Shown here piece by piece: positions 35,491 through 42,970 of a stretch of DNA of 64,000 bases. The translations under genes and the position numbers were made by a program. Position 1 is the stretch's first letter, and every line of letters starts with the position of its first letter. The notes under the pieces are model-generated. The model was not told where the DNA came from and ran no database searches. It saw nothing but the letters and a program-made list of their open reading frames with translations. Source of the stretch: Microvirga ossetica (GTDB taxonomy: Bacteria; Pseudomonadota; Alphaproteobacteria; Rhizobiales; Beijerinckiaceae); contig NZ_CP016616.1 in assembly GCF_002741015.1 (NCBI RefSeq), forward strand, positions 3,567,501 to 3,631,500, read 5' to 3'.

Positions 35491-35567
35491 GGCGCGGACG
35501 ACGGGGCTCGAACCCGCGACCTCCGGCGTGATAGGCCAGCACTCTAACTGACTGAGCTACGCCCGCG
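35491..35567 (-). tRNA. tRNA-Asp-like gene with anticodon ATC
   Basis: A 77-nt cloverleaf with encoded CCA. The acceptor GCGGGCG/CGTCCGC has one G-U pair. The D stem is GCTC/GAGT, the anticodon stem CTGGC/GCCGG, and the T arm GCGGG-TTCGAGC-CCCGT. The anticodon loop is CTATCAC, whereas ordinary tRNA-Asp has CTGTCAC, so the wobble base is A rather than G. G73 and C38 are the usual Asp identity bases. It lies inside the island. Confidence 0.85.
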
Positions 35568-35581
35568 TACAGAACCATTGG

Positions 35582-35663
35582 ACCGGTTAAGAGGACTCGA
35601 ACCTCCACGGGTCTCCCCGCTATCGCCTCAAGGTAGTGCGTCTACCAATTCAGCCATAACCGC
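35582..35663 (-). tRNA. Degenerate tRNA-Leu-like gene, anticodon GAG
   Basis: About 82 nt, with a class II long variable arm (CGGGGAGACCCG) and loop TTGAGGC giving anticodon GAG. Defects: G1 faces G72, the discriminator is T instead of the A73 needed by LeuRS, one C-A mismatch in the anticodon stem, and no encoded CCA (the sequence continues CAA). The D and T arms are good. It lies 14 bases upstream of the tRNA-Asp-like gene and may be non-functional. Confidence 0.7.
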
Positions 35664-35837
35664 CTGCCAGAGCCAGCGTGTTGGAAAAGCAACCGCCTGG
35701 GGTGCTCCAGCTGAAGCGCCATCCGGCAACCTCTTATCCACGCTCTTCACAGGCTTGGTTGCAGGGAAGGAACCTCTCTCGACAGCTCTGCTTATCCAAG
35801 TAGATGTTCCGTTTTTGTTCTATGCAGATGCGGCGCG

Positions 35838-36020
35838 ATGATGGGCAGAACCAAACTGACAGTGGAGCAGGTGCTGGAGGCACGGCTGCGCTATGCGTCT
35901 GGCGAGCGGGAATACAGCAAGCTGGCCCGTGAGTTTGGGGTCAGCAGAGACGCCGTACGCCACGCGGCCGAGGGGCTGACCTTCAAGGACCTGCCCATGC
36001 CGCCCAAGAGACGCAGGTGA
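35838..36020 (+). CDS. Small helix-turn-helix protein
   Basis: A 60-aa product: LTVEQVLEARLRYASGEREYSKLAREFGVSRDAVRHAAEGLTF is a homeodomain-like/Resolvase-type HTH with a basic C-terminal tail (PPKRRR). It may regulate island genes. Two adjacent ATGs could start it. The next gene overlaps its stop by four bases. Confidence 0.65.
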   Translation: MMGRTKLTVEQVLEARLRYASGEREYSKLAREFGVSRDAVRHAAEGLTFKDLPMPPKRRR

Positions 36021-36322
36021 GAACCGGTCGCAATCCCCGCCGCGCCTATGATGCGAACGGCAACGAAATCCCGCCGGTCACGGTCGGGCAGAGCCTTGCC
36101 GATGGGGACAGGACCGTGATGGCCTACTGCGAAGCCCACAACTGCGGACACGGTGCTGAGGTGCCGCTGAAGGGGTGGCCTTCTCGTCTGCCGGTACCTG
36201 ACATGGCCTTGAAACTGCGATGCTCACAGTGTGGGAGCCGGCGGATCAGGATAATGGTCAACGTAATGGAACTGTACGCCAGGGCTCACGGAGCAGGCAG
36301 GGCGACAGGTGGCCAGACGTGA
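36017..36322 (+). CDS. Small hypothetical protein with zinc-ribbon-like C-terminus
   Basis: A 101-aa product starting at a GTG that overlaps the upstream stop (GTGA). It has CEAHNCGH and, 40 residues on, LRCSQCGSRRIRI, so four to five Cys/His residues could bind one zinc ion. Similar proteins occur in Rhizobiales islands and phages. Function unknown. Confidence 0.6.
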   Translation: MRTGRNPRRAYDANGNEIPPVTVGQSLADGDRTVMAYCEAHNCGHGAEVPLKGWPSRLPVPDMALKLRCSQCGSRRIRIMVNVMELYARAHGAGRATGGQT

Positions 36323-36349
36323 GGGTTTTATAGCCAAGCCAATTATAAA

Positions 36350-36370
36350 GGTGGGGAAAGCGGTGGGGAA
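36350..36370 (+). repeat. Tandem GGTGGGGAA repeats, candidate integrase arm sites (right)
   Basis: GGTGGGGAA at 36350-36358 and 36362-36370, 12 bp apart, the same pair as at 28104-28124. It lies 54 bases inside the right attachment site. Confidence 0.5.
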
Positions 36371-36423
36371 GCCTCTCGCTACCTGTCGAATTTGCCAGCT
36401 ATTTCAAGGCCTTGTCGGTGAAG

Positions 36424-36439
36424 AATGGCGGAGGGAGCG
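36424..36439. repeat. Right attachment site of the island, within tRNA-Ser
   Basis: AATGGCGGAGGGAGCG covers the CCA end and acceptor-stem 3' strand of the tRNA-Ser gene (minus strand) plus two bases beyond. It is identical to 27968-27983. Confidence 0.8.
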
Positions 36440-36515
36440 GGATTCGAACCCGCGATACGGTTTCCCGTATACACACTTTCCAGGCGTGCGCCTTCAACCA
36501 CTCGGCCACCCCTCC
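36426..36515 (-). tRNA. tRNA-Ser (anticodon GGA)
   Basis: A 90-nt class II tRNA with encoded CCA. The acceptor GGAGGGG pairs with the 3' CTCCCTCC region, the anticodon loop is CTGGAAA, the long variable arm TACGGGAAACCGTA is well paired, and the T loop is TTCGAAT. It reads UCC/UCU codons. The island sits at its 3' end, and integration has kept the gene complete. Confidence 0.95.
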
Positions 36516-36715
36516 AGCGAGCCCCGGGGGGCTCAGCGACCCTAAGTTCACGGTCTGCCGTGAAGCGGGTCGTCCGCCTTATCTGCGGAGCGCCCGTGTA
36601 TCGCTAAATGAGGGCAGAAGGCAAGACCGAAGTTCCGAGAAATGAGTCGGAATCGCCTTTGCCATTGCGACAAAACGCACTACATATTTTCCTCTCTGTC
36701 CAGAGAGGTATTCCC

Positions 36716-37036
36716 TTGAAGTTCGTTGCGCGTAGCCTTGGCCTCCTGCTCATTGCGGCGGGATTTATCGGGTTGGTGATCGATGGGACGTGGTCCATCG
36801 TCAACAATGCTGTATCGTTCGCTCCCATCGCGAAGGTCGTAGGCCTCCTGTTCCCGGGAGGGATGGCCGGGCTCGAGGGAAGCATCGCCCAGCGCGGTTA
36901 TCCCTGGCTATGGGATCCCATAGTCACGAACTTCCTGCAGATGCCAGCCTCGCTCACCGGCTTCGCGATCGGCGCGCTGCTGATGTGGATCGGCCAGAAG
37001 CCCCTGGAGCCGATCGGATACCTTGCGGAGCGCTGA
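36716..37036 (+). CDS. Small inner-membrane protein, unknown function
   Basis: A 106-aa product with two clear transmembrane helices (LGLLLIAAGFIGLVIDG and SLTGFAIGALLMWIG) joined by a 50-residue loop. The TTG at 36716 has AGAGAGG eight bases upstream, and the protein then begins KFVARSLGLLL; a longer ATG frame from 36608 adds a polar, poorly fitting leader. I recognise no characterised family. It lies directly upstream of msrA. Confidence 0.7.
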   Translation: MKFVARSLGLLLIAAGFIGLVIDGTWSIVNNAVSFAPIAKVVGLLFPGGMAGLEGSIAQRGYPWLWDPIVTNFLQMPASLTGFAIGALLMWIGQKPLEPIGYLAER

Positions 37037-37121
37037 AGCCTTCACGGGAAGGTGACGCGGGCGGCCACTCCCGCCGGATAGGCGCCGTGACTACATAAGC
37101 GAAGTCACGCGAGGGATCCTC

Positions 37122-37781
37122 ATGTTCAACTTCCGCAAACGATTGGACCTGCCCAATGCCGCTGAGGCTCTGCCCGGCCGGTCGAGCCCCATTCCCACCG
37201 CCGAGCGGCATTTCATCAACGGCAATCCGCTGCAGCCGCCCTATCCGGAAGGCATGGAGAAGGCTCTCTTCGGTCTCGGCTGCTTCTGGGGCGCCGAGCG
37301 CAAGTTCTGGCAGATGGGCGATGGCATCTGGATCACGGCCGCGGGCTATGCCGCCGGGACCACGCCGAACCCGACCTACGAGGAGGTCTGCTCGGGCCTG
37401 ACCGGCCACAACGAGGTCGTGCTGGTGGTGTTCGACCCAAGGAAGATCTCCTACGAGGCCCTGCTGAAGGCCTTCTGGGAGAACCACGACCCGACCCAGG
37501 GCATGCGCCAGGGCAACGATGCCGGCACGCAATACCGCTCGGGCATCTACGTGTTCGACGAGGCGCAGCGCAAGGCGGCCGAGGCGTCGAAGGCGGCCTA
37601 TGGCCAGGCTCTCGCCGCCAAGGGCTATGGAGCGGTCACCACCGAAATCCTCGATGCAGGTCCGTTCTATTTCGCCGAGGATTATCACCAGCAATACCTG
37701 GCTAAGAACCCGAACGGCTATTGCGGCCTGGGCGGCACGGGGGTGTCGTGCCAGATCGGCGTCGGCGTCGCCGCGGAATAG
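37122..37781 (+). CDS. msrA: Peptide-methionine (S)-S-oxide reductase
   Basis: A 219-aa repair enzyme that reduces the S form of methionine sulfoxide in proteins and free methionine. The catalytic motif GLGCFWGAE is near residue 54, followed by [18 protein letters not shown] and [22 protein letters not shown]. The tail [16 protein letters not shown] carries the recycling cysteines. The 45-residue N-terminal extension is usual for the long MsrA subgroup. No signal peptide, so it is cytoplasmic. A strong terminator follows at 37807-37850. Confidence 0.96.
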   Translation: MFNFRKRLDLPNAAEALPGRSSPIPTAERHFINGNPLQPPYPEGMEKALFGLGCFWGAERKFWQMGDGIWITAAGYAAGTTPNPTYEEVCSGLTGHNEVVLVVFDPRKISYEALLKAFWENHDPTQGMRQGNDAGTQYRSGIYVFDEAQRKAAEASKAAYGQALAAKGYGAVTTEILDAGPFYFAEDYHQQYLAKNPNGYCGLGGTGVSCQIGVGVAAE

Positions 37782-37806
37782 CCCGCGATCCGGCCTGGAC
37801 CGTCAA

Positions 37807-37850
37807 AGAGAGCGGCCGGCGCCTCAAGGTGCCGGCCGCTCTTTTCGTTT
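37807..37850 (+). terminator. Rho-independent terminator of msrA
   Basis: An 11-bp perfect stem (37810-37820 with 37831-37841, GAGCGGCCGGC/GCCGGCCGCTC), extended by weaker pairs, a 10-nt loop and TTTTCGTTTT. It also separates msrA from the convergent mepA. Confidence 0.88.
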
Positions 37851-37860
37851 TAAGGGCTGT

Positions 37861-38772
37861 TCAGGGCGCTTCGAGGACCCGGTGGCACTCGGTGGGCAGC
37901 TGCGCCATCGTCAGCGGCGGGCGGGGCTTGCCGGGCTTCGGGAAAAGCATCTCCGGCGTGAACCAGGCGGCCAAGTCCGCGCCGCAGCCGTCGCCGCCCG
38001 GGGGCGGGTCCTGGTCGGAGCACCCGGCCTCTCCAGCCGGGCAGGCGAGGCGGATGTGGAAATGGTAGTTGTGGCCCCAGGTCGGCCTCACCTTGGTCAG
38101 CCACCCGCGGTCCGCGCCGGCTTCCCGGCAGAGAGCCTTCTTGATGGCCGGGTTGACGAAGATGCGCGCGACGCTGCGTTCCGAGGCGGCGGCGCGGATC
38201 AGGGCGGTGTGCTGCGGCGTCCAGCGGGCGGGATCGATGTCGAGCCAGTCGCTGCGCACCACATTGGTGGCGGACATCTCCTCCCTTTCGGCGCGCGACA
38301 GGCGGCGGTTCGGCATTGGAGTGAGCCAGATATCGGCATCGAGACCGATCTGGTGCGAGGCATGGCCCGTGATCATCGGTCCGCCGCGCGGCTGCGAGAT
38401 GTCGCCGACGAGAAGGCCCGGCCAGCCGTTCACGGCGGGAAGCCGCGTGGCGAACCGCTGCAGGAAGCCGATCATCTGCGGATGGCCCCAATTGCGGTTG
38501 CGGGACAGGCGCATCACCTGCCAGTTCTCGCCGTCGACGGGGATCGCCGCAGCCCCTGCGACGCAGCCGCGGGCATAACCGCCGATGGAGCGCGATCTCA
38601 GATCGGCGGGCGTGGCGCGCCGTCCGAACAGCTCCTTGGCCGCAAGTCTCGGATCGCCTGGATTGGCCAGAGGCGGCAGAGGTTTCGGATCGAGCGTGCC
38701 CTTGTCCTGGGCGGTCGCGGTGCCGCCGGTGAGAAGAGCAAGGGTGACGGCGAGAGTACGAATCGCGTTCAT
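37861..38772 (-). CDS. mepA: Penicillin-insensitive murein endopeptidase
   Basis: A 303-aa periplasmic LAS-family metallopeptidase that cuts D-Ala-mDAP cross-links in peptidoglycan. Signal peptide MNAIRTLAVTLALLTGGTATAQ. Zinc ligands lie in GHASHQIGLDADIWL (His and Asp) and WGHNYHFHIRL (His). Six further cysteines, in pairs such as CREAGADRG and the C-terminal ECH, are likely disulfide-bonded. I start at ATG 38772; the longer frame from 38892 has no signal peptide at its start. Confidence 0.94.
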   Translation of the reverse strand: MNAIRTLAVTLALLTGGTATAQDKGTLDPKPLPPLANPGDPRLAAKELFGRRATPADLRSRSIGGYARGCVAGAAAIPVDGENWQVMRLSRNRNWGHPQMIGFLQRFATRLPAVNGWPGLLVGDISQPRGGPMITGHASHQIGLDADIWLTPMPNRRLSRAEREEMSATNVVRSDWLDIDPARWTPQHTALIRAAASERSVARIFVNPAIKKALCREAGADRGWLTKVRPTWGHNYHFHIRLACPAGEAGCSDQDPPPGGDGCGADLAAWFTPEMLFPKPGKPRPPLTMAQLPTECHRVLEAP

Positions 38773-38952
38773 GTGGCAAAGGCTAGCGCATCGTGCGGAA
38801 AAGTGGATCCGGTTTTCGCTGACGCGGCCCTCTGGGTCCGCCCCGAACGATGCGCTCTTCAAAGAGGAGCATCCGCCAAGTTCGAAACGCATCCGCTGCG
38901 GCCATCTTGTCGCTCTCGAAGGAGGAGGGGCCAGCGGCCCCTCCCTGCATCC

Positions 38953-40119
38953 TCAATGCCTGAGTTGCGGACGGCCTTCGCGTGCACTGCGCTGACTCAC
39001 ATGCCCTGGCCCCAGGACGCGCTTGTCGTGGCCGTTGCCGCTGTGCCGCACGGTGCGCTGGTAGCGCGGAACCGGCCGGCGCCTGGGTGGCCTGCGCGGA
39101 CGGCGAGCGCCCATCAGCGGTGCGACGAACAAAGCTGCGACGCCTGCGGCGATGCCTGCCAGGATCGCAGCCGATACGAAGGGATGGAGCTGCGCCTCGA
39201 GCAGCAGGCTCGTCTTGCGCGGCTCGCCGGGCAGGGACGAATAGATGTCGCCATCCTCACGCGCCTGATAGAGGTTGTCGCGCATCCCCGGACGCTCCGG
39301 ATGGTCCGTCGTCTGCGAGCCATGACCCGTCCATTCCATGGCCTTGTCCACGAGACGGGGCGCGACCTTGCCCATCGCGCCGATGACCCAGCCACTGAGC
39401 CCGATCGTGATCTCCCGGCGCCGGTGCTCGGCCGCGAAGACGATCGCCTTTGCGACGAGATGCGGATCGTAGGCGGGCGGCGGAACGGCGGTCTCCCGAT
39501 CGAGATAGTTGCGGGCATGTTCCACATAGGGCGTGTCGATGGACGAGGGTTTGACGAGCGTGACGGCGACGGGAGCCTCCTGGCTCTCGAGCTCCATGCG
39601 CAGACCGTCGGTGAAGGCCTTCACCGCATGCTTGGAGGCCGAGTATTGGGTCTGCAGGATCATGGCGCGCTCGGAGAGGACGCTGCCCACATTGACGATC
39701 GTGCCGCCGCGATGGCGCAGATGATCCGCCGCGATCATCGAGCCGTTGACGACGCCCCAGTAGTTCACCTCGAAGAGCTGCCGCTGATCCTCGATCGGGA
39801 TCTCGGCGACGTTGCCATAGAGGGCCACGGCGGCGTCGTTCACCCAGGTGTCGAAGCCGCCGAAGGTGTCGATGGCCGTGCGGGCGACCCGTTCCAGATC
39901 CTCGCGCCGGCTGACATCCGCGGTAACAGCGATCGCGCATGTACGGCCGCCGCTGAGTTCCTCGGCGATGCTGCGCAAGGCCTCCTCATTGCGCGCGACG
40001 AGAACCAGTCCTTTCACCCCCCGCGAGCGGAACGCATGCGCCGTCGCGAGGCCGATGCCGCTGGATGCGCCGGTGATCACGATCACCTGTTCCTCGACCG
40101 GCTTCTGCCGAACCGCCAT
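38953..40119 (-). CDS. SDR-family oxidoreductase with C-terminal membrane segment
   Basis: A 388-aa protein. Residues 10-260 form a classical SDR: TGASSGIGLATAHA, NDAAVALYG in the NNAG position, a serine in NVGSVLSERA and YSASKHAVKAF. Residues about 325-345 (FVSAAILAGIAAGVAALFVAPLMG) form one transmembrane helix, followed by a very basic tail. The architecture resembles membrane-anchored SDRs found with PRC-barrel or stress genes in Rhizobiales. Substrate unknown. The PRC-barrel gene is divergent from it. Confidence 0.88.
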   Translation of the reverse strand: MAVRQKPVEEQVIVITGASSGIGLATAHAFRSRGVKGLVLVARNEEALRSIAEELSGGRTCAIAVTADVSRREDLERVARTAIDTFGGFDTWVNDAAVALYGNVAEIPIEDQRQLFEVNYWGVVNGSMIAADHLRHRGGTIVNVGSVLSERAMILQTQYSASKHAVKAFTDGLRMELESQEAPVAVTLVKPSSIDTPYVEHARNYLDRETAVPPPAYDPHLVAKAIVFAAEHRRREITIGLSGWVIGAMGKVAPRLVDKAMEWTGHGSQTTDHPERPGMRDNLYQAREDGDIYSSLPGEPRKTSLLLEAQLHPFVSAAILAGIAAGVAALFVAPLMGARRPRRPPRRRPVPRYQRTVRHSGNGHDKRVLGPGHVSQRSAREGRPQLRH

Positions 40120-40305
40120 GGCACTCTCCTTCCCATTCCTCAGGTCTTCACGAAACGTGGATCAACGTGACGGTCCGGAGGGGGTTCCTATGGCAGCGCT
40201 TGGCGGATCTGCCGGAATCCTGGAAATCCTTGGTATGCCGGTCGAGGAACCGCCTTTTCCGCACGTGCGTTGCCGTAGGATCCTGACAGAGGAAGGAGCG
40301 AGACT

Positions 40306-40716
40306 ATGCAGACGACGGCACAAAGCGGCGACGTCCGCGAAACCCACAGCCTGATCGCCAGCGACAAGGTCGAGGGAACGCCGGTGCGCCGCTCCGACGG
40401 CGAGAAGATCGGCACGATCGAGCGCGTCATGATCGAGAAGCGGTCCGGCAAGGTCGCCTATGCGGTCATGAGCTTCGGTGGCTTCATGGGGCTTGGCGAG
40501 GAGTACTACACGCTGCCCTGGGGCGTCCTGAAGTACAATGTCGAGCTGGACGCCTATGAGCTGAACCTGTCCGAAGATCAGCTGCGGGGCGCTCCACGCC
40601 GCAGCGCGGAGGGGCATGATGCGTCCTACGACCGGGAGTGGGAGGAGCATGTCCACCGCTACTACAACGCCACTCCCTATTGGGGCGACAGCGACCCGAT
40701 GAGCACGGGCCGGTAA
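40306..40716 (+). CDS. PRC-barrel domain protein
   Basis: A 136-aa cytoplasmic protein. ASDKVEGTPVRRSDGEKIGTIERVMIEKRSGKVAYAVMSFGGFMGLGEEYYTLPW is a PRC barrel. The C-terminus is acidic and aromatic. Such stand-alone proteins are common near envelope and stress genes in this group; the molecular role is unknown. GGAAGGAG precedes the ATG, and a strong bidirectional terminator follows at 40738-40769. Confidence 0.9.
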   Translation: MQTTAQSGDVRETHSLIASDKVEGTPVRRSDGEKIGTIERVMIEKRSGKVAYAVMSFGGFMGLGEEYYTLPWGVLKYNVELDAYELNLSEDQLRGAPRRSAEGHDASYDREWEEHVHRYYNATPYWGDSDPMSTGR

Positions 40717-40737
40717 CCGCCCAACCCCTCAAAAGCA

Positions 40738-40769
40738 AAATCGCCCGGCTTTCGCCGGGCGATTTTTTT
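40738..40769 (+). terminator. Bidirectional terminator
   Basis: A 12-bp stem (AAATCGCCCGGC 40738-40749 with GCCGGGCGATTT 40754-40765), TTTC loop, then a run of Ts to 40769. On the other strand TTTTGCTTTTG follows the same stem, so it also serves the convergent H1-like gene. Confidence 0.92.
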
Positions 40770-40826
40770 ATGCGCATGCGCCGATGAAAGGATCGCTCCA
40801 ATCCCGGCGCTTGCGGCATGGCGGTC

Positions 40827-41462
40827 TCAGCGCTTCTTCGAGGGGCTCTTGCGAGCGCTCTTCGATGAAGACCGCTTGGCGACCTTGCCCGACTTCTTCG
40901 TTGCCGAGGTCCGGCTCGAAGCGGCTGCGGCGCGCTTCGTGGTCTTGGAAGCGCTGCGAGCCCTGGAGGCCGAAGCCTTCACGGCACCGCGGCTGGAGCT
41001 GCGGGATGCAGTCTTCTTGGCGGTGGAGCGGGAAGCAGCGGAACGCGCCGAAGTCTTGCGCGCAGAGGACTTCTTGGCGGCCGACCTGGCCGAAGTCTTC
41101 TTGGCTGCCGTCTTCTTGGCAGTGGTCTTCTTAGCAGCTGTCTTCCGGGCAGTGGTCTTCTTCGCTGCCGATTTCGCGGAGGACCGGGTCGCCGATTTGG
41201 CGGTGGTCTTCTTTGCGGCCGTCTTCTTCGCAGTCGCCTTCTTGGCCGTGGCCTTCTTGGCGGTGCTCTTCTTCACGGCCGACCGCGAGGCCGACTTCGC
41301 TGCGGTCTTCGTTCCGGCTTTCTTGGCGGAAGAGGACTTCGAGCTCTTCTTCGCGGTCGACGAGCGGCGAGCGCTGCTCTTCTTCGCGGTCTTCTTGGTG
41401 CTGGTCGCACCGGTATCACCCGTGAACAACATCGTCAGCGGGTTCTTGGTGTCTGTCGGCAT
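40827..41462 (-). CDS. Histone H1-like Lys/Ala-rich DNA-binding protein
   Basis: A 211-aa protein made largely of KKTAAKK/KKSSAKK-type repeats of Lys, Ala, Ser, Thr and Arg, with a short unique N-terminus (MPTDTKNPLTMLFTG). It resembles bacterial H1-like proteins (AlgP/HctB-like) that bind DNA without sequence preference. The strand bias creates a long spurious open frame on the other strand rich in Phe, Leu and Val. I start at ATG 41462; upstream in-frame residues back to 41570 are not H1-like. Repeat number probably varies among strains. Confidence 0.88.
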   Translation of the reverse strand: MPTDTKNPLTMLFTGDTGATSTKKTAKKSSARRSSTAKKSSKSSSAKKAGTKTAAKSASRSAVKKSTAKKATAKKATAKKTAAKKTTAKSATRSSAKSAAKKTTARKTAAKKTTAKKTAAKKTSARSAAKKSSARKTSARSAASRSTAKKTASRSSSRGAVKASASRARSASKTTKRAAAASSRTSATKKSGKVAKRSSSKSARKSPSKKR

Positions 41463-42031
41463 TGCCGCCTCCTTCAAGGGCCTTCGCGTGCAACCGTCAC
41501 GCTTCGAAGGCAACGTCGTTATACCAAGCGGGTTCCGAATATCGGAAAGTGTAGACAGTAGAGCGCTCACTTTTTCTGTGGATATTTCAATCGCGACGAC
41601 GCTCTCCGCTTGCAGGTCTGAGTCGCGAGATCGGGTTCAAGATGAGGCAGTTAGAGTCTCTCCCTCAGGCGCATCGCGATTGGAGCATGTGTTGAATCCC
41701 TGCAATCGACTCTCTGAAAATGATTTGTTTATTAATGACTTAGCGGGATTGTAAAGATGATGCTTGCTTCCTTGTGAGTATTCGAGCGTCTTCAAACAAG
41801 TTCAACATCGCAGCGAGAATCCTATCCAGTTGGAGAGGTCGGAATGCGGTTTTCTGCCCTCCAGAAATCTCCCTCGCGCGAGTCGAAAAAATTTTGGCTC
41901 TCGGACCCTCAAAGCGGGCTTCGAGCGGTCGGACGAGTCAAGAATCACGCGTGAGCGAGTCGCGATCGAGCGAAGATCGACGGCTTCGTCGCGGTTCATC
42001 CATCCTGTGCGCCTTCGCCGCTGCGCCTGCG
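41463..42031. other. Long intergenic region between the H1-like and DMT genes
   Basis: AT-rich in parts (41540-41760) compared with the neighbours. No gene or RNA is recognisable. It should contain both divergent promoters. Confidence 0.4.
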
Positions 42032-42970
42032 ATGACGATGAAGGCTTCACGCGGTGGAAGAGGCAGGGTAATCGGAAGAGGCATTCACATCGTCTGGTCC
42101 GCCGTGCCCCATCGCAGCATCCTCGCCGTCGTCCTCTGGATGAGCGGCGCTCTCCTCGCCTTCTCCGCCACCGCCATCGCGGTGCGCGCTCTTGCACCCA
42201 CGTTCTCGATCTTCGAGATGCTGGCCGTCCGCAATGCCGCCGGCGTCCTGATCCTGCTCGCTCTCGCGTTCGTCAAGCCGGAGCTGCGGCCGGGGCTGAA
42301 GCCGAGGCGTTTCAAGCTCCACCTTGCGCGCAACGTGATCCATTTTGCCGCGACGGACGGATGGGCCTTCGGCCTCACGCTTCTGCCGCTCGCGACCGTC
42401 TTCGCACTCGAATTCACCACGCCGGCCTGGGTTGCGCTGCTGGCGATTCCGCTTCTCAACGAGACGATGACGAGAGGGCGTCTCGTCGCCGTCGTCCTTG
42501 GTTTCATCGGGATTCTCATCATCCTCCGCCCGGGCATGGAAACCTTGCAGCCGGCCAGTTTCCTCATGCTCGGCGTCGCATTCTGCTTCGCTCTCGTGGC
42601 CATCATGACCAAGCGCCTCACGATGACGGAGAGCACCTTCTCGATCCTGTTCTTCATGAACCTGCTGCAGCTGCCCATGAACCTGTTGGGGGTGAGCCGG
42701 GCGTTCTGGCTTCAGGTTCAGCCGTCGCATATCGTGCCGTTCGGCGGCATCTGTCTCGGCGGCCTGCTCTCCCATTACTGCCTGACCAACGCCTACCGGT
42801 GGGGCGATGCGACGATGGTCGTGCCGCTGGACTTCATGCGCATCCCGCTAATCGCCTTCGTCGGCTGGCAGTTCTACGGCGAGCCGCTCGACCCTTACGT
42901 CTTCCTCGGCAGCTTCTGCATCATCGTCGGCCTTCTCTATTCCCTGCACCGCGAGGCGAAGCCCGCATGA
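42032..42970 (+). CDS. DMT-superfamily (EamA) transporter
   Basis: About 312 aa with about ten transmembrane helices in two EamA repeats (FSIFEMLAVRNAAGVLILLA, LLNETMTRGRLVAVVLGFIGILIIL, and ATMVVPLDFMRIPLIAFVGWQFYGEPLDPYVFLG at the end). The pattern fits S-adenosylmethionine or metabolite exporters of the RhaT/EamA type, but the substrate is not determinable. The start is uncertain: ATG 42032 or 42038 would give a 25-residue basic leader. Its stop overlaps the helicase start by four bases. Confidence 0.85.
   Translation: MTMKASRGGRGRVIGRGIHIVWSAVPHRSILAVVLWMSGALLAFSATAIAVRALAPTFSIFEMLAVRNAAGVLILLALAFVKPELRPGLKPRRFKLHLARNVIHFAATDGWAFGLTLLPLATVFALEFTTPAWVALLAIPLLNETMTRGRLVAVVLGFIGILIILRPGMETLQPASFLMLGVAFCFALVAIMTKRLTMTESTFSILFFMNLLQLPMNLLGVSRAFWLQVQPSHIVPFGGICLGGLLSHYCLTNAYRWGDATMVVPLDFMRIPLIAFVGWQFYGEPLDPYVFLGSFCIIVGLLYSLHREAKPA

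Larger units (their letters stand above)
27968..36439. mobile_element. Genomic island integrated in tRNA-Ser(GGA)
   Basis: About 8.5 kb bounded by the direct repeat AATGGCGGAGGGAGCG (27968-27983 and 36424-36439). The right copy is the 3' end of an intact tRNA-Ser gene, the classic landing site of tyrosine integrases. Inside are an integrase gene at the left end, an AlpA-like regulator, a replication-initiator-like protein, RTX genes, two unusual tRNAs and small hypothetical genes. Parts (34.5-35.3 kb) are visibly richer in A+T than the flanks. No conjugation genes are present, so it is probably a mobilisable or satellite-type element. Confidence 0.85.

Noticed and set aside
37519..40170. An 883-codon plus-strand frame spanning mepA and the SDR gene
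   Set aside because: It runs antisense to two well-supported genes, starts inside msrA and encodes an Arg/Ala-rich nonsense sequence typical of high-G+C shadows.
40849..41754. A 301-codon plus-strand frame rich in Phe, Leu and Val opposite the H1-like gene
   Set aside because: It is the mirror of the Lys/Ala repeat codons on the minus strand; it has no ribosome-binding site or family resemblance.
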